A stretch of 51,337 nucleotides of DNA from a bacterium (GTDB lineage Bacteria; Zhuqueibacterota; QNDG01; JABMRT01), in assembly GCA_011046415.1 (NCBI GenBank), contig DSAP01000185.1:1-51337 (forward strand). Reading direction: 5' to 3'. The translations under genes and the position numbers were made by a program. How positions within the stretch are numbered: the stretch's first letter is position 1; each line of letters starts with the position of its first letter. Below the pieces are notes generated by a model. It did not search any database. It saw only the letters and a list, made by a program, of their open reading frames with translations, and was not told where the DNA came from. Of this stretch, positions 9,865 through 20,535 are shown one piece after another.

Positions 9865-11133
9865 TTATTTGAAATTCTTCCTAATATAATTCATCGCTTT
9901 GTCGATCCATTGTCTGGGCCAGAGACTCCGACGTCCGGCATCCGCAATCTGCGACGGGCAGGTATTTTTGATTCCGAATAAAACGAGTCCGACACCCGTG
10001 GCCATCATCGGACTCTGTACCGATTCGATCAGCCCGCCGAATCCCTGGGGAATGCCGAGTTTCGATTCATGTCCGAACACCTGATCGGCCAGCTTTTCAC
10101 TTCCGGAAAGGAGCGCACCGCCCCCTGTGAGAACGATGCCGGCCGCCAGCCTGTCGCCGAAATCGGAACGCTTGATTTCTTTCGATACGAGGCTGAAGAT
10201 TTCTTCCATTCGCGGCTGGATGATCGCCACGAGAGCCTGGAAAGACACCTCACGGGATTCACGGCCGCCGATTCCCTTGACCCAGAACGACCCGGCCTGT
10301 TTGAGCGCATCCTGATGGGCGCACCCGTAGTTGCGTTTGATGGCCTCTGCACTCTCGACCGGTGTTTTCAGTCCGAGCGCGATGTCGTTGGTGACATTCT
10401 GGCCGCCCAGGGTAATCACGGCCGTATGCCGGATCGTGCCGTCATAGAAGATGGCCAGGTCCGTCGTGCCGCCACCGATATCGATCAGCGCCACCCCCAG
10501 TTCTTTCTCGTTTTCGTCGAGCACCGCACAACTCGAAGCCAGGGGTTCCAGCACCAACCCGACCACATTCAGCCCCGCCCTGCTCACGCTGCGGATGATA
10601 TTCTGGGTGGATGCCGCGGCGCCCGTGACGATATGGACCTCGGCCTCGAGGCGGACTCCCGAGATGCCGACAGGATTCTTGATACCGCCCTGGTTATCGA
10701 CGACAAACTCCTGGGGGATGACATGCAAAACCTCCCTGTCCTGCGGCAGGGCGATCGCCCTGGCCGCCTCGAGCACACGATCGACATCCTGGTCGATGAT
10801 TTCATGATCCGGCCTTGAGACACCCACCACGCCCCGGCTGTTTACGCTGTGTACATGTTCTCCCGCGATACCGACGATCACATCCTGAATCTGGATACCC
10901 GCCGTAAGCTGGGCTTCCTGAACCGCCTTCCGGATGGACTGGATGGCCTGGTCAAAATTGATGACCACCCCATGCCGCAGACCCTGGGAAGGGGCGAGAC
11001 CCACGCCCAGTATCAGTGGTTTGCCGTCCGGCCCGACCTCACCGATTACCATCCCGATCTTGTGTGTCCCGATATCGAGACTCGCGATGATTTGTTGCCC
11101 GGACGATCTTCCGAATTGATGTGGGAGTACCAT
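9865..11133 (-). CDS. ftsA: cell division protein FtsA
   Basis: IIASLDIGTHKIGMVIGEV, ALIDIGGGTTDLAIF, GIVLTGGGALL; adjacent to ftsZ. Confidence 0.98.
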   Translation of the reverse strand: MVLPHQFGRSSGQQIIASLDIGTHKIGMVIGEVGPDGKPLILGVGLAPSQGLRHGVVINFDQAIQSIRKAVQEAQLTAGIQIQDVIVGIAGEHVHSVNSRGVVGVSRPDHEIIDQDVDRVLEAARAIALPQDREVLHVIPQEFVVDNQGGIKNPVGISGVRLEAEVHIVTGAAASTQNIIRSVSRAGLNVVGLVLEPLASSCAVLDENEKELGVALIDIGGGTTDLAIFYDGTIRHTAVITLGGQNVTNDIALGLKTPVESAEAIKRNYGCAHQDALKQAGSFWVKGIGGRESREVSFQALVAIIQPRMEEIFSLVSKEIKRSDFGDRLAAGIVLTGGGALLSGSEKLADQVFGHESKLGIPQGFGGLIESVQSPMMATGVGLVLFGIKNTCPSQIADAGRRSLWPRQWIDKAMNYIRKNFK

Positions 11134-11136
11134 GAA

Positions 11137-11886
11137 TTATGTCCTTATGCCTATAATGACCTGTCCCTGATAACGCAGATCGACATACCGGATATCGCCC
11201 CCCTGCGAGGCAACCTCTCCAAGCACCGCCTCGAGACAACGAATTTTGGTTGCATGCTGTTTTTCACCCACGAGTACGCGAAGTCCGGACCGGCTCGTGT
11301 ACAGGACAATGCCTTCTGCTTTGCCGGGAAGCACCTCAGAGATCTCTTTATAAAGATATTCCCGATCGCTCTTAACCAGTTTGAGAAAATCGAGTCCGGC
11401 CTGAACCTGCTCGCTGTCAATGTGTTTTCCAAGACGGGGTTCTCCGGGCAGGGGGCAGGAAATCACCGGCATGTCGTACAGCCTGCCCGGCCGGGTGGGC
11501 AGAACCAGGCCGCTGTCATCCACGGCGTAAAATATTTTTTTGGATTTCAGGAGTGCCAGCGCCTGTTTTTCCTGGATCCGGATGTCGAGAATGTCCGGGA
11601 AACGCCGGGAGATCCGCGCCGATGCGACAAACGGGTTAGACCGGATACCCTGTTCGGCTCTCTCCAGACACACGCTCCAGATCGATCCGGCATCATCCAC
11701 ACCGGCCAGCTTTCTGATCTCAGCGTCGTCGATCAGATCATTTCCCCTGATTTCGATGCGCCGGATTTGAAAGACATCGGCATTCCGGAGCCAGCGTGCA
11801 TACCCGCGCATCACGAGTACGGACATAAACGCCGCCATGCAAATCATAAAAATTTTTTTCATAACCTGGAACATACTTTTGAACAC
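11137..11886 (-). CDS. ftsQ: cell division protein FtsQ/DivIB (POTRA)
   Basis: Single N-terminal TM, POTRA-like FQIRRIEIRGNDLIDDAEIRKLAGV, position between murB and ftsA. Confidence 0.88.
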   Translation of the reverse strand: MFKSMFQVMKKIFMICMAAFMSVLVMRGYARWLRNADVFQIRRIEIRGNDLIDDAEIRKLAGVDDAGSIWSVCLERAEQGIRSNPFVASARISRRFPDILDIRIQEKQALALLKSKKIFYAVDDSGLVLPTRPGRLYDMPVISCPLPGEPRLGKHIDSEQVQAGLDFLKLVKSDREYLYKEISEVLPGKAEGIVLYTSRSGLRVLVGEKQHATKIRCLEAVLGEVASQGGDIRYVDLRYQGQVIIGIRT

Positions 11887-12054
11887 CCGATTCCTGATGA
11901 AAATACTTCAACACGGAATTTTCGATCGCATTCCCCTCGGCCTTTTCCCAACCGGTTACCGTGTTCCTTGTTTTTTTTGAATTTTGAGTCTCGAATCCTC
12001 AATTTTCTTCCCTCTGCCCGCAAGGACTGATTTCCCGACCTCTCACGCACAGGA

Positions 12055-12978
12055 TCATGGAACCGTTTCCTCGAATCCCACAAAATGGATCTCGGGCTCC
12101 AACCGGACACCGAACCGTTCGAAAACGCGTTCCTGCACCTCGCGGATCAGGTGCAGCACATCCCGTGCACTGGCCACATGTACATTCACGATGAAATTCG
12201 CATGTTTTTTCGAGACCATGGCATCGCCGATGCGCAGCCCTTTCAGCCCCGCCTCCTCAATCAGACGGCCGGCATAATCGCCTTCAGGACGCTTGAACAC
12301 GGAACCGGCCGACGGCAAGGAGAGCGGTTGCCGCTCCCTCCGGCGTTTGAGGATATTATCCTGGACCGCCTGCATCTCGGTCGGATTCCCGTCGTGCAAA
12401 GTCAGTTCCGCTTCGATGACGACGATTCTCCGGGGCAGATCTGTCTGCCTGTATCCGGCACGAATTTCCGCCCGCTCGCGTTTCTCTACGATGCCGGTCG
12501 GATCGAGGAATTTAATCCGGCTGATCGTGTTGAAAATCTCCTCTCCGAACGCGCCTGCGTTGAGCCTGACCGCTCCGCCCAGACTGCCCGGAACACCCGA
12601 CAGCTCTTCCAGACCGGACAGGCCGAATTCGGTACAATACCGGAGCAGATCCCAGAGCAGCACACCGGCTCCGGCCGTCACGACGGTCCCCCTGGAACTG
12701 ATGTGGTTGAATGCATCCGAGACGTCGATCACGATGCCGCGAAACCCCGTATCGCTCACCAGCAGGTTGCTCCCGCGTCCGATCACGAACCAGTCGAGTG
12801 ACTCGGCATGACAGATATCGAGAAGCAGACGCACATCATCGAGATCGCCGGGCAGGGCGAAAAGATCCGCCGGTCCGCCGATCCGGTAAGACGTGTGACC
12901 GGAAAGCGGTTCATCGGCCAGGAGCGATCCTTTGAAACGCTGTTTGATTTTCTGGATAATCCGGATCTTGTCCATCAT
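12055..12978 (-). CDS. murB: UDP-N-acetylmuramate dehydrogenase
   Basis: HTSYRIGGPADLF, GRGSNLLVSD, GVPGSLGGAVRLNAGAFG, SAGSVFKRP; start placed at MMDKIRI rather than the upstream ORF start that overlaps murC. Confidence 0.96.
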   Translation of the reverse strand: MMDKIRIIQKIKQRFKGSLLADEPLSGHTSYRIGGPADLFALPGDLDDVRLLLDICHAESLDWFVIGRGSNLLVSDTGFRGIVIDVSDAFNHISSRGTVVTAGAGVLLWDLLRYCTEFGLSGLEELSGVPGSLGGAVRLNAGAFGEEIFNTISRIKFLDPTGIVEKRERAEIRAGYRQTDLPRRIVVIEAELTLHDGNPTEMQAVQDNILKRRRERQPLSLPSAGSVFKRPEGDYAGRLIEEAGLKGLRIGDAMVSKKHANFIVNVHVASARDVLHLIREVQERVFERFGVRLEPEIHFVGFEETVP

Positions 12979-12997
12979 AACGTCTCTGATCGTCCAT

Positions 12998-14410
12998 TCA
13001 TGATTTACCGGTCGCCGACCTGTTTCTTTCCTCGAGCAACCGGACAAACTGCTCTCCGTATTTCCAGATATCGCCTGCACCGAGGGTAATGACGATGTCG
13101 CCTGCACAGACGATTTTTTCGAGACGCGACGGCAGTTCGGATTTCTCGGGAATGTAAACGACGTGCCGGTGCCCGAAATCACGCGCCGACTCGGCCACCA
13201 GTTGCCCCGAGACATCTGGAACCGGCGTCTCACGGGCCGGATAGATATCCGTGACCACGAGCACATCCGCGTCGAAAAACGATTGCCCGAAATCCTGACA
13301 GAAATCACGCGTCCGGCTGTACAGGTGCGGCTGAAAAACCGCGACGATGCGCCGATTCCATCCGCCGCGGGCCGCCTGGAGCGTGGCGACGATCTCGGTC
13401 GGATGATGTGCGTAATCGTCCACCACCATCACATCCTGGATATGGGCCTTGATCTCGAATCGGCGATGAACCCCGGAAAACCTGGACAGGGATTTCCGGA
13501 TGGTATCGAAGGGAATCTCCAGTTCGAGCCCCACCGCCAGCGCGGCCAGGCTGTTCTTCACGTTATGGTGACCGGGAAGCTGCAGCGACACCTTCCCGAG
13601 CTCACGGCCGCGCCAAAACGCCGTGTATTCGCTCTGCGCTTCGCGAAACTCCGGATGAACGGCACGGACTTCGGCCTGGGGTGTCAGCCCGTAGGTCACG
13701 ATCCGCCGCTCGAGGCGGGGCATGATACCCTGAAGAGAGTCTTCGTCGAGACAGAGGATGACCGTGCCGTAAAAGGGCACCTTGTTCGCAAAGGTCACGA
13801 AGGCGTCCTTGATGGCATCGAGATCGTCGTAACAGTCCAGATGTTCGGTCTCGATATTGGTGATCACGGCGAGGGTCGGCGTGAGCGTGAGGAAGGACCG
13901 GTCGAATTCATCGGCCTCGGCCACGAGATAGTCGCCCGCACCCAGCCGTGCGTTGGTCTTGAGATGACGGATCTTCCCCCCGATGATCAGGGTGGGATCA
14001 TAACCGCCGTCCTCCAGGACGAGCCCGACCATCGAACTCGTGGTCGTCTTGCCGTGCGTCCCGGCCACGGCCACGCCCTGTTTCATGCGCATCAGTTCGC
14101 CGAGCATCGCGGCGCGCCGGATGACGGGAATTTTTTGTTCTAGAGCAGATTCGACTTCGGGATTCTGGCGGTTCACGGCGGAGGAGATGACCACCACGTC
14201 CGCGCCGGTAACCTGTACGGCGGAATGTCCTTCATGGATCACGGCGCCCTGTCCGGCCAAATGGTCGGTGACCGGGGTAAGCTGTTTGTCGGATCCGGTC
14301 ACCTCGAATCCGAGATTCAGGAGCACCTCGGCGATCCCGCTCATTCCGATGCCGCCGATGCCGACGAAATGGATCCGTCGGGTGCGGCCCAGCAGCCCGT
14401 TGGCTTTCAT
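12998..14410 (-). CDS. murC: UDP-N-acetylmuramate--L-alanine ligase
   Basis: IHFVGIGGIGMSGIAEVL, AGTHGKTTTSSMV, VDDYAHHPTEI, FQPHLYSRT. Confidence 0.98.
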   Translation of the reverse strand: MKANGLLGRTRRIHFVGIGGIGMSGIAEVLLNLGFEVTGSDKQLTPVTDHLAGQGAVIHEGHSAVQVTGADVVVISSAVNRQNPEVESALEQKIPVIRRAAMLGELMRMKQGVAVAGTHGKTTTSSMVGLVLEDGGYDPTLIIGGKIRHLKTNARLGAGDYLVAEADEFDRSFLTLTPTLAVITNIETEHLDCYDDLDAIKDAFVTFANKVPFYGTVILCLDEDSLQGIMPRLERRIVTYGLTPQAEVRAVHPEFREAQSEYTAFWRGRELGKVSLQLPGHHNVKNSLAALAVGLELEIPFDTIRKSLSRFSGVHRRFEIKAHIQDVMVVDDYAHHPTEIVATLQAARGGWNRRIVAVFQPHLYSRTRDFCQDFGQSFFDADVLVVTDIYPARETPVPDVSGQLVAESARDFGHRHVVYIPEKSELPSRLEKIVCAGDIVITLGAGDIWKYGEQFVRLLEERNRSATGKS

Positions 14411-15522
14411 GACGCCTTCCTTCCGTCTGAACCGGTTCGCTGCAATTGCGTGAGGATGTCGGCCGCGATATCCCGGGCCGCTTGCGGCCTTCCGAACGTT
14501 TTGGCTTTCTCGCCCATCCCGCGGCGCAAATCCGGATTATCCATCAACCCGAACAGACGGCTCAACAGCCGCCCCTGAACCTCGGATTCACACACCATCT
14601 CGGCCGCCCCGGCATCTACGAGGACCCGGGCATTGGCCTCCTGATGTCCTTCGGCCGCTGCGGGAAAGGGAATGAAGAGCACGCAGAGCCCGAGCCGTGT
14701 CACTTCCGAGACCGTGGTCGCGCCCGCACGGCAGATCACGAGGTCGGCCGCGGCATAGGCCGCGCCCATCGCTTCGATATATGACAACACGCGGATCCGT
14801 TTACCCCAGTCCAGGCAGGCGTCGCGGATCTCGTTTTCCCACCGTGGTCCCGCTGCCCAGAGCACCTGCCAGTCGTCCGCCTGCATCAGGGCGGGCAGGA
14901 CGGACACCATCGCCCGGTTCAAACCCCGCGCCCCCTGGCTGCCCCCGAAAATCAGGAGTGTCTTCCGTCCCGGGTCCAACCGGAACATTTGAATCGCCGT
15001 CTTACGGTCCGTTTCCTGAATCGCTTCCCGGGTCGGATTGCCCGTCACGCACAGATTGTCCTGCCTTTTGAACACGGAACGGCTCCCCTCGAAACTCAGA
15101 TACAGCCGCCGTACCCTTTTCGACAGGATCCGGGTCACGAGTCCGGGAAGCCGGTTCTGCTCCTGCAGGAAGGTCGGTTTACCGAGTATCTGACCGGCTC
15201 GGAGAACCGGCCAGCTCACGTATCCGCCCGTGCCGATCACGGCGTCCGGCCTGAAACGGAGGATCATACTGAGAGACTGGATCAGAGAAACCCCCATCTT
15301 GACGGGGAAAAGCAAATTACCCCACAGACGCCCCCGGCTGATGCCGCTGATCCAGACCGGTGTGAACGGAATGCCCTCCCGGGGAATCACGCCGGCCTCG
15401 ATGCCGCGGCGTGTCCCCGCGAAGAGCGCCTCCACCTCTGTCTGTTCACGAAGCGCCTCGAGAATAGCCAGGGCCGGATACAGATGTCCGCCCGTGCCGC
15501 CGCCCGTCAGGATGAGTCGCAC
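14407..15522 (-). CDS. murG: undecaprenyldiphospho-muramoylpentapeptide beta-N-acetylglucosaminyltransferase
   Basis: TGGGTGGHLYPALAI, GTGGYVSWP, FGGSQGARGLN, CRAGATTVSEV; ATG/stop overlap with murC. Confidence 0.98.
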   Translation of the reverse strand: MRLILTGGGTGGHLYPALAILEALREQTEVEALFAGTRRGIEAGVIPREGIPFTPVWISGISRGRLWGNLLFPVKMGVSLIQSLSMILRFRPDAVIGTGGYVSWPVLRAGQILGKPTFLQEQNRLPGLVTRILSKRVRRLYLSFEGSRSVFKRQDNLCVTGNPTREAIQETDRKTAIQMFRLDPGRKTLLIFGGSQGARGLNRAMVSVLPALMQADDWQVLWAAGPRWENEIRDACLDWGKRIRVLSYIEAMGAAYAAADLVICRAGATTVSEVTRLGLCVLFIPFPAAAEGHQEANARVLVDAGAAEMVCESEVQGRLLSRLFGLMDNPDLRRGMGEKAKTFGRPQAARDIAADILTQLQRTGSDGRKAS

Positions 15523-15524
15523 GA

Positions 15525-16679
15525 TCAGCCTCCGGGTATCACATATGCCCGCCTGCTGCGGGCGCGGGTAAATTCGGAAAACGTCACATCCACCTGCCTC
15601 GAGATATTGATCAGGATGCCCCCCCCCATCATCATCACAATCAAATTCGAACCGCCGTAACTGATGAAAGGAAAGGGCAGTCCGGTTGTGGGCAGCAGAT
15701 TGACCACCACCCCCGCATTGATCAGGGCGTTGAACAGGATCATGGCCGTGATGCCGCCGGCCAGGAGGAACCCGTACCGGTCCGGCGCATGGAGGGCGAT
15801 CCGCATCCCGCGCCAGAGCACCACACAGAACAGGATCATGATGAAGGCCAGCCCGAGGAAACCGAGCTCCTCGCCCGCATGGGCGAGTATGAAATCCGAA
15901 AACGGCTCCGGGAGGAACAGGAATTTTTGTTTCCCCTCACCGTATCCGACACCCGCCAGTCCCCCGCGCGCCAGGCCGATGATCGACTGCTCCACCTGAT
16001 GACTCATCCGGCCGCCCTGAAACGCAGATTGAATATAATCCGAGATCCGCTTTTTTTGGTAGGGGAACAGCGCCAGGCCCAGCAGGACCATCGGCGCTAT
16101 TCCCCCGACCATCCGAGCCATCTGCCCCCAAGGCACCCCGGATAAGAAAAAAATCGAAAACCCGAGAAAGAAGAGGATCAGAGCCGATCCCAGATCCGGC
16201 TCGATGAAAACCAGCGCGACCGTCGCGATGAGCAGGCCGTAATGAATATAGATGGATCTGGAATCGGGCATTTCTGTTTCCGAATCCCTCGAGAAGATCG
16301 CGGCCAGGAAAAAAATCATCACAGGCTTCATGAATTCGGACGGTTGAAACCGTTTGCCAAAAATTTCGAGAGACCGCCGGGCCCCGTGAAATTCCGGGGT
16401 GAACAGCACCGCGACCAGCAGCCCGGATGCCGCGAGAAAAAGGACGGGCGTCAGCGGCCGGAAAAGATGGTAATCGATCCGTGAAAAGAGAACCAGCAGG
16501 AAGGCGCCCAGAACGACGCGGATGAAATGGTTGCGGAGATAGAGCGTCGCATTGTCGTACTTCTCGCCCCCCCAGAACGCGCTGGAACTGTACACCATCA
16601 GGATGCCGATCATCAGAAGGAGGATGATCGCGGAAAGCAGGATCCGGTCGCCCTGCCTTTTTGGGCTGGATGCTCTCAT
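15525..16679 (-). CDS. ftsW: FtsW lipid II polymerase/SEDS family
   Basis: Multi-TM, VFIEPDLGSALI, LPTTGLPFPFISYGGSNLI. Confidence 0.96.
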   Translation of the reverse strand: MRASSPKRQGDRILLSAIILLLMIGILMVYSSSAFWGGEKYDNATLYLRNHFIRVVLGAFLLVLFSRIDYHLFRPLTPVLFLAASGLLVAVLFTPEFHGARRSLEIFGKRFQPSEFMKPVMIFFLAAIFSRDSETEMPDSRSIYIHYGLLIATVALVFIEPDLGSALILFFLGFSIFFLSGVPWGQMARMVGGIAPMVLLGLALFPYQKKRISDYIQSAFQGGRMSHQVEQSIIGLARGGLAGVGYGEGKQKFLFLPEPFSDFILAHAGEELGFLGLAFIMILFCVVLWRGMRIALHAPDRYGFLLAGGITAMILFNALINAGVVVNLLPTTGLPFPFISYGGSNLIVMMMGGGILINISRQVDVTFSEFTRARSRRAYVIPGG

Positions 16680-18037
16680 AATCGCCGCACCGCCTCCCTG
16701 AACCGGTCTCCCCGGTCTTCATAATTCCTGAACATGTCGAAACTCGCGCAGGCCGGTGAAAGCAGCACCACATCTCCCGGCTCCGCCTCCCGTTCGGCCA
16801 GACGGATGGATTCTTCCAGGGTCCCGGCGATGCGGATCGGACGGAGACCTGCGAACGCCCGTTCCATCTTCCGCGCCGCTTCACCGATCAGAATGATCGT
16901 CTTCACCCGTTCCCGGATACGTGGTTCGAGGATGCTGAAATCGGAATCCTTATCCCGGCCGCCCGCGATCCAGATGACCGGATTCGTGAAGCTGCCGAGC
17001 GCATGCCACACGGAATCCACATTGGTGGCCTTGGAATCATTGATCCAGCGCACGCCGTTCCGCTCCCGGACGAGTTCCAGCCGGTGAGGCAATCCCCGGA
17101 AGGATCGCAGCACCTGCCGGAGGATCTCGGCGGGGACCTCCATGAGCCGAGCAGCCAGCGAGGCCGCCAGGGCGTTGAGGTGATTGTGCGGACCGCGGAT
17201 GCCTGTTTCGGAAACCGGTATCAGGGACTCCTCCACACCGTGGATGGAGAGCGTGAGCATGCCGTCCCGGACGAAACCGCAGGTACTTCCGGAAGGATCG
17301 AACCCGAAAGCCGCCTTCCTGCTTTTCGCGGAGGCGCACAGTTGGATGACCCGGGGATCTTCGGCAGAATGGATCAGCCAGTCCGAAGCGGCCTGGTTTT
17401 GGAAAATCCGGGCCTTGAGCCCGCCGTATACCTCCATGCTGCCGTGACGGTCGAGATGATCGGCCGTGAGGTTGAGAAAAACGGCGATTTCCGGATGAAA
17501 GCTCTCCACGGTCTCGAGTTGAAAATTGCTGACCTCGAGGACGGACACCCCGTCTTCCCGCGTGTCGAGGACGGAACCGGAAAAGGAATGGCCGATGTTC
17601 CCCGCCACCACGGTCGGCCTGCCGGACTGCCTGAAGATTTCTCCGACCAGGGCCGTGGTGGTCGATTTGCCGTTCGACCCGGTGACGGCGATCATCCGTG
17701 CCCGGTTGAACCAGCTCGCCGCCTCCAGTTCGCCGTACAGGGGAATGCCCCGGCTTTGTGCTTCCTTCAGGATCGGGCTGTCGACCGGAATGCCCGGACT
17801 GACCACCCAGAAATCCGCCTGGAACACCCGGTCGGAATGACCGCCGGATTCGACATAAATGCCCTTCTTTATCAGATCCCGGATTTCCCCTGCATCCCGG
17901 TCGATGATGCCGGAATCGCTCAGGAAAACCTCGGCGCCCTTCGCCGCAAACAGTCCCGCCGCCCCCCGGCCGCTCAGCCCCGCGCCGAGCACCGTGACCC
18001 GCAATCCCTTGATTTCTTTCGGAGACGGATGCATCAT
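16676..18037 (-). CDS. murD: UDP-N-acetylmuramoylalanine--D-glutamate ligase
   Basis: VTGSNGKSTTTALVGEI, NLTADHLDRH, WINDSKATNVDSVWHAL, LLSPACASFDMF. Confidence 0.98.
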   Translation of the reverse strand: MMHPSPKEIKGLRVTVLGAGLSGRGAAGLFAAKGAEVFLSDSGIIDRDAGEIRDLIKKGIYVESGGHSDRVFQADFWVVSPGIPVDSPILKEAQSRGIPLYGELEAASWFNRARMIAVTGSNGKSTTTALVGEIFRQSGRPTVVAGNIGHSFSGSVLDTREDGVSVLEVSNFQLETVESFHPEIAVFLNLTADHLDRHGSMEVYGGLKARIFQNQAASDWLIHSAEDPRVIQLCASAKSRKAAFGFDPSGSTCGFVRDGMLTLSIHGVEESLIPVSETGIRGPHNHLNALAASLAARLMEVPAEILRQVLRSFRGLPHRLELVRERNGVRWINDSKATNVDSVWHALGSFTNPVIWIAGGRDKDSDFSILEPRIRERVKTIILIGEAARKMERAFAGLRPIRIAGTLEESIRLAEREAEPGDVVLLSPACASFDMFRNYEDRGDRFREAVRRL

Positions 18038-19119
18038 CTGACCTTGAATGTGGCCAGCGTAATCAGGGCGAAGAGGATACCCACGATCCAGAAGCGGGTC
18101 ACCACTTTTTCCTCGGGCCAGCCAAGCAGTTCATAATGGTGATGGATCGGCGCCATTTTAAAAACCCGTTTGCCGCGCAGTTTGAAAGACCAGACCTGCA
18201 CGATGACGGAAAGGGCCTCGGCCATGAACACGCCGCAGACCACCGGTAGCAGCAGCTCTTTCTTGAGAAGGACGGCCATCGTGCCCATCGCGCCGCCGAG
18301 GGCCAGCGCGCCCGTATCGCCCATGAAGACCGAGGCCGGATGGCTGTTGTACCACAAAAAACCGAGGGCGGCTCCGATGAGCGCCGCACAATAAACGGTC
18401 AGCTCTCCGGAACCGCGGAAATACTGGATCTGCAGGTAGTGACTCAGCGTGGCGTGTCCGCTGACATAACTGATTCCGGCCCAGGCGAGCGTCGCGATCG
18501 CGACGAGTCCGATCGCCAGTCCGTCGAGCCCGTCGGTCAGATTCACGGCGTTCGACGTGGCCGTGATCACGAAAATCACCATGGGGATGTAGAACCAGCC
18601 GAAATTGATCATCAGATCCTTGAAGAAAGGGACGGCCGTGGACCAGCACAGCGGGCTGAAATCACCGGACAGGGTCACGGTCAGCCCGACGATGAGTCCC
18701 CAGGTAATCTGTCCCGCCAGCTTGTACCGGCCGACCAGCCCTTTCGGATATTTCTTCACCGCCTTGAGCCAGTCATCGAGGAACCCGACCCCCCCCATCC
18801 AGAGCGTCGCCCCGGTCATGAGCAGGATATAGATGTTGTTCAGCCTGGCGAAAAGAAGCACGGGAATCAGAATCGCGGGCAGGATGATCAGGCCGCCCAT
18901 GGTGGGCGTGCCCGCCTTCAGCCGATGCGTTTGGGGTCCGTCTTCGCGGATCTCCTCCCCGATCTCGCGCCGCCGCAGCCATCGCAGAATGGCGGGCCCG
19001 ATGAGGAAGGTGAAGAGCAGCGCCGCGATTGCGGCCGAGGCCGCCCGGAAGGTGATGTAGCCGAACAGATTGAACCCGAAGAAATAGACCCGCAGGGGGT
19101 ACAGCAGATGATAGAGCAT
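18034..19119 (-). CDS. mraY: phospho-N-acetylmuramoyl-pentapeptide-transferase
   Basis: AGTPTMGGLIIL, NLTDGLDGLAIG, FMGDTGALALGGAMG, MAPIHHHYELLGWPEEKVVTRFWI. Confidence 0.98.
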   Translation of the reverse strand: MLYHLLYPLRVYFFGFNLFGYITFRAASAAIAALLFTFLIGPAILRWLRRREIGEEIREDGPQTHRLKAGTPTMGGLIILPAILIPVLLFARLNNIYILLMTGATLWMGGVGFLDDWLKAVKKYPKGLVGRYKLAGQITWGLIVGLTVTLSGDFSPLCWSTAVPFFKDLMINFGWFYIPMVIFVITATSNAVNLTDGLDGLAIGLVAIATLAWAGISYVSGHATLSHYLQIQYFRGSGELTVYCAALIGAALGFLWYNSHPASVFMGDTGALALGGAMGTMAVLLKKELLLPVVCGVFMAEALSVIVQVWSFKLRGKRVFKMAPIHHHYELLGWPEEKVVTRFWIVGILFALITLATFKVR

Positions 19120-19122
19120 CCC

Positions 19123-20535
19123 TCACCCCGATTCTGTTTGTGCCAGGATTTTGCCGAATAGCACGATCACCCTTTCCATCCGCATCCCCCGGCTGCCCTT
19201 CACCAGGATCCCGTCACCCGGACGGATCTCTTCGGCCAGCAGTTCCGCGATATCCGCATGGCTCCTGAAATGGCCGGCCCGTCGCAGGCCTTTCTCCCTG
19301 GCCCGGGACACCGCTTCGCGCATCAGGGGACCATAGGCGAAGAATCCGTCGAAAGACAGTCCGGCGATCCGCTCCCCCAGCCTCCGGTGTTCCGTTCCGG
19401 CGGAATCGCCCAGTTCGAGCATGTCGCCCAGGACGACGAATCGCCTTTTGAGCGACGGCATGCCGGCCAGGGTTTCCAGGGCGGCCTCTACCGAAGTGGG
19501 ATTGGCGTTGTAGGCATCGTTCAGCAAGGTGATCCCGTGAACGGCCTGGACTTGCATCCGCCGGTCGAACGCGGCATGACTTTCGAGGATTTCCCTGATC
19601 CGGACGTCCGGAATCCCGAAATAGCGGCCCACGGCGGCCGCGGCCAGCGCATTGGCGGCCTGGTGGCGTCCCGGAATCCGAAGCCGGACGGTCTCGTCGC
19701 CGAGACGGAACGCCGGACATCCCGAATCGTCGAGTCCCGCGAATTCGGCCTGGACGTCGCAGCCTTCGGAAAACCCGTAGAGTATCGTGTGATCCCGCTT
19801 CTCGTGCAGGGGACGGAGCAGGGGATCGTCGCCGTTCAGGAACGCCACGCGGTCCCTCGTCAATCCTTCGATCAGCTCGGTTTTCGCGCGCAGTACCCCG
19901 TCGAGCGATTCTAAGAATCCGATGTGTCCCTTTCCGATATTCGTGATCAGGCCGTGTGTCGGCCGGGCGATTTCGCAGAGCCGGGCGATCTCTCCGAAAT
20001 GGTTGGTGCCCATCTCGACCACGGCAATCTGTGAATCCTCCGGCCAGTTGAGAATGGAAAGCGGCACGCCGATATGGTTGTTCAGGTTGCCGAAAGACCG
20101 GGCCGTGCGGAAGGCGATGGAGAGGATGTCGGCCATCATTTCTTTGGTCGTGGTCTTGCCGTTCGACCCGGTGATCCCGATCACGGGAATCCGGAACCGG
20201 TCCCGGTACGCCGCCGCGAGTGTCTGGAACGCGGACAGCGGATCATGGGTCCGGATGACCGGCCCGCCGGCCTCTGAAGGTTGGTAGTCAGACCGGACAA
20301 GGGCCGCCGCCGCATGCTTTTTGAAGGCCAGGGGGACGAATTCATGGCCGTCGGACCGTTCCCCTTTCAGCGCGACGAAAAGATCACCCGCTTTCAGTGT
20401 CCGCGTATCGATGGACACGCCGGCAATGGGATGATCGGGCATGCCGGACCGGCTACCCAGAATCCGGGCCGCTTCCTGAAGCGTCCACCGCGTCTGACCG
20501 TTGTTAGAATGTTTGACGGATGAATTGACACCCAT
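19123..20535 (-). CDS. murF: UDP-N-acetylmuramoyl-tripeptide--D-alanyl-D-alanine ligase
   Basis: GITGSNGKTTTKEMMADIL, VVEMGTNHFGEIARL, LLNDAYNANPTSVEAAL; start at MGVNSS has GGAGGGATCGCATG ribosome-binding context. Confidence 0.96.
   Translation of the reverse strand: MGVNSSVKHSNNGQTRWTLQEAARILGSRSGMPDHPIAGVSIDTRTLKAGDLFVALKGERSDGHEFVPLAFKKHAAAALVRSDYQPSEAGGPVIRTHDPLSAFQTLAAAYRDRFRIPVIGITGSNGKTTTKEMMADILSIAFRTARSFGNLNNHIGVPLSILNWPEDSQIAVVEMGTNHFGEIARLCEIARPTHGLITNIGKGHIGFLESLDGVLRAKTELIEGLTRDRVAFLNGDDPLLRPLHEKRDHTILYGFSEGCDVQAEFAGLDDSGCPAFRLGDETVRLRIPGRHQAANALAAAAVGRYFGIPDVRIREILESHAAFDRRMQVQAVHGITLLNDAYNANPTSVEAALETLAGMPSLKRRFVVLGDMLELGDSAGTEHRRLGERIAGLSFDGFFAYGPLMREAVSRAREKGLRRAGHFRSHADIAELLAEEIRPGDGILVKGSRGMRMERVIVLFGKILAQTESG

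Noticed and set aside
12979-13308. N-terminal extension of the murB ORF
   Set aside because: Overlaps the murC coding region out of frame; the MMDKIRI start at 12978 matches MurB.
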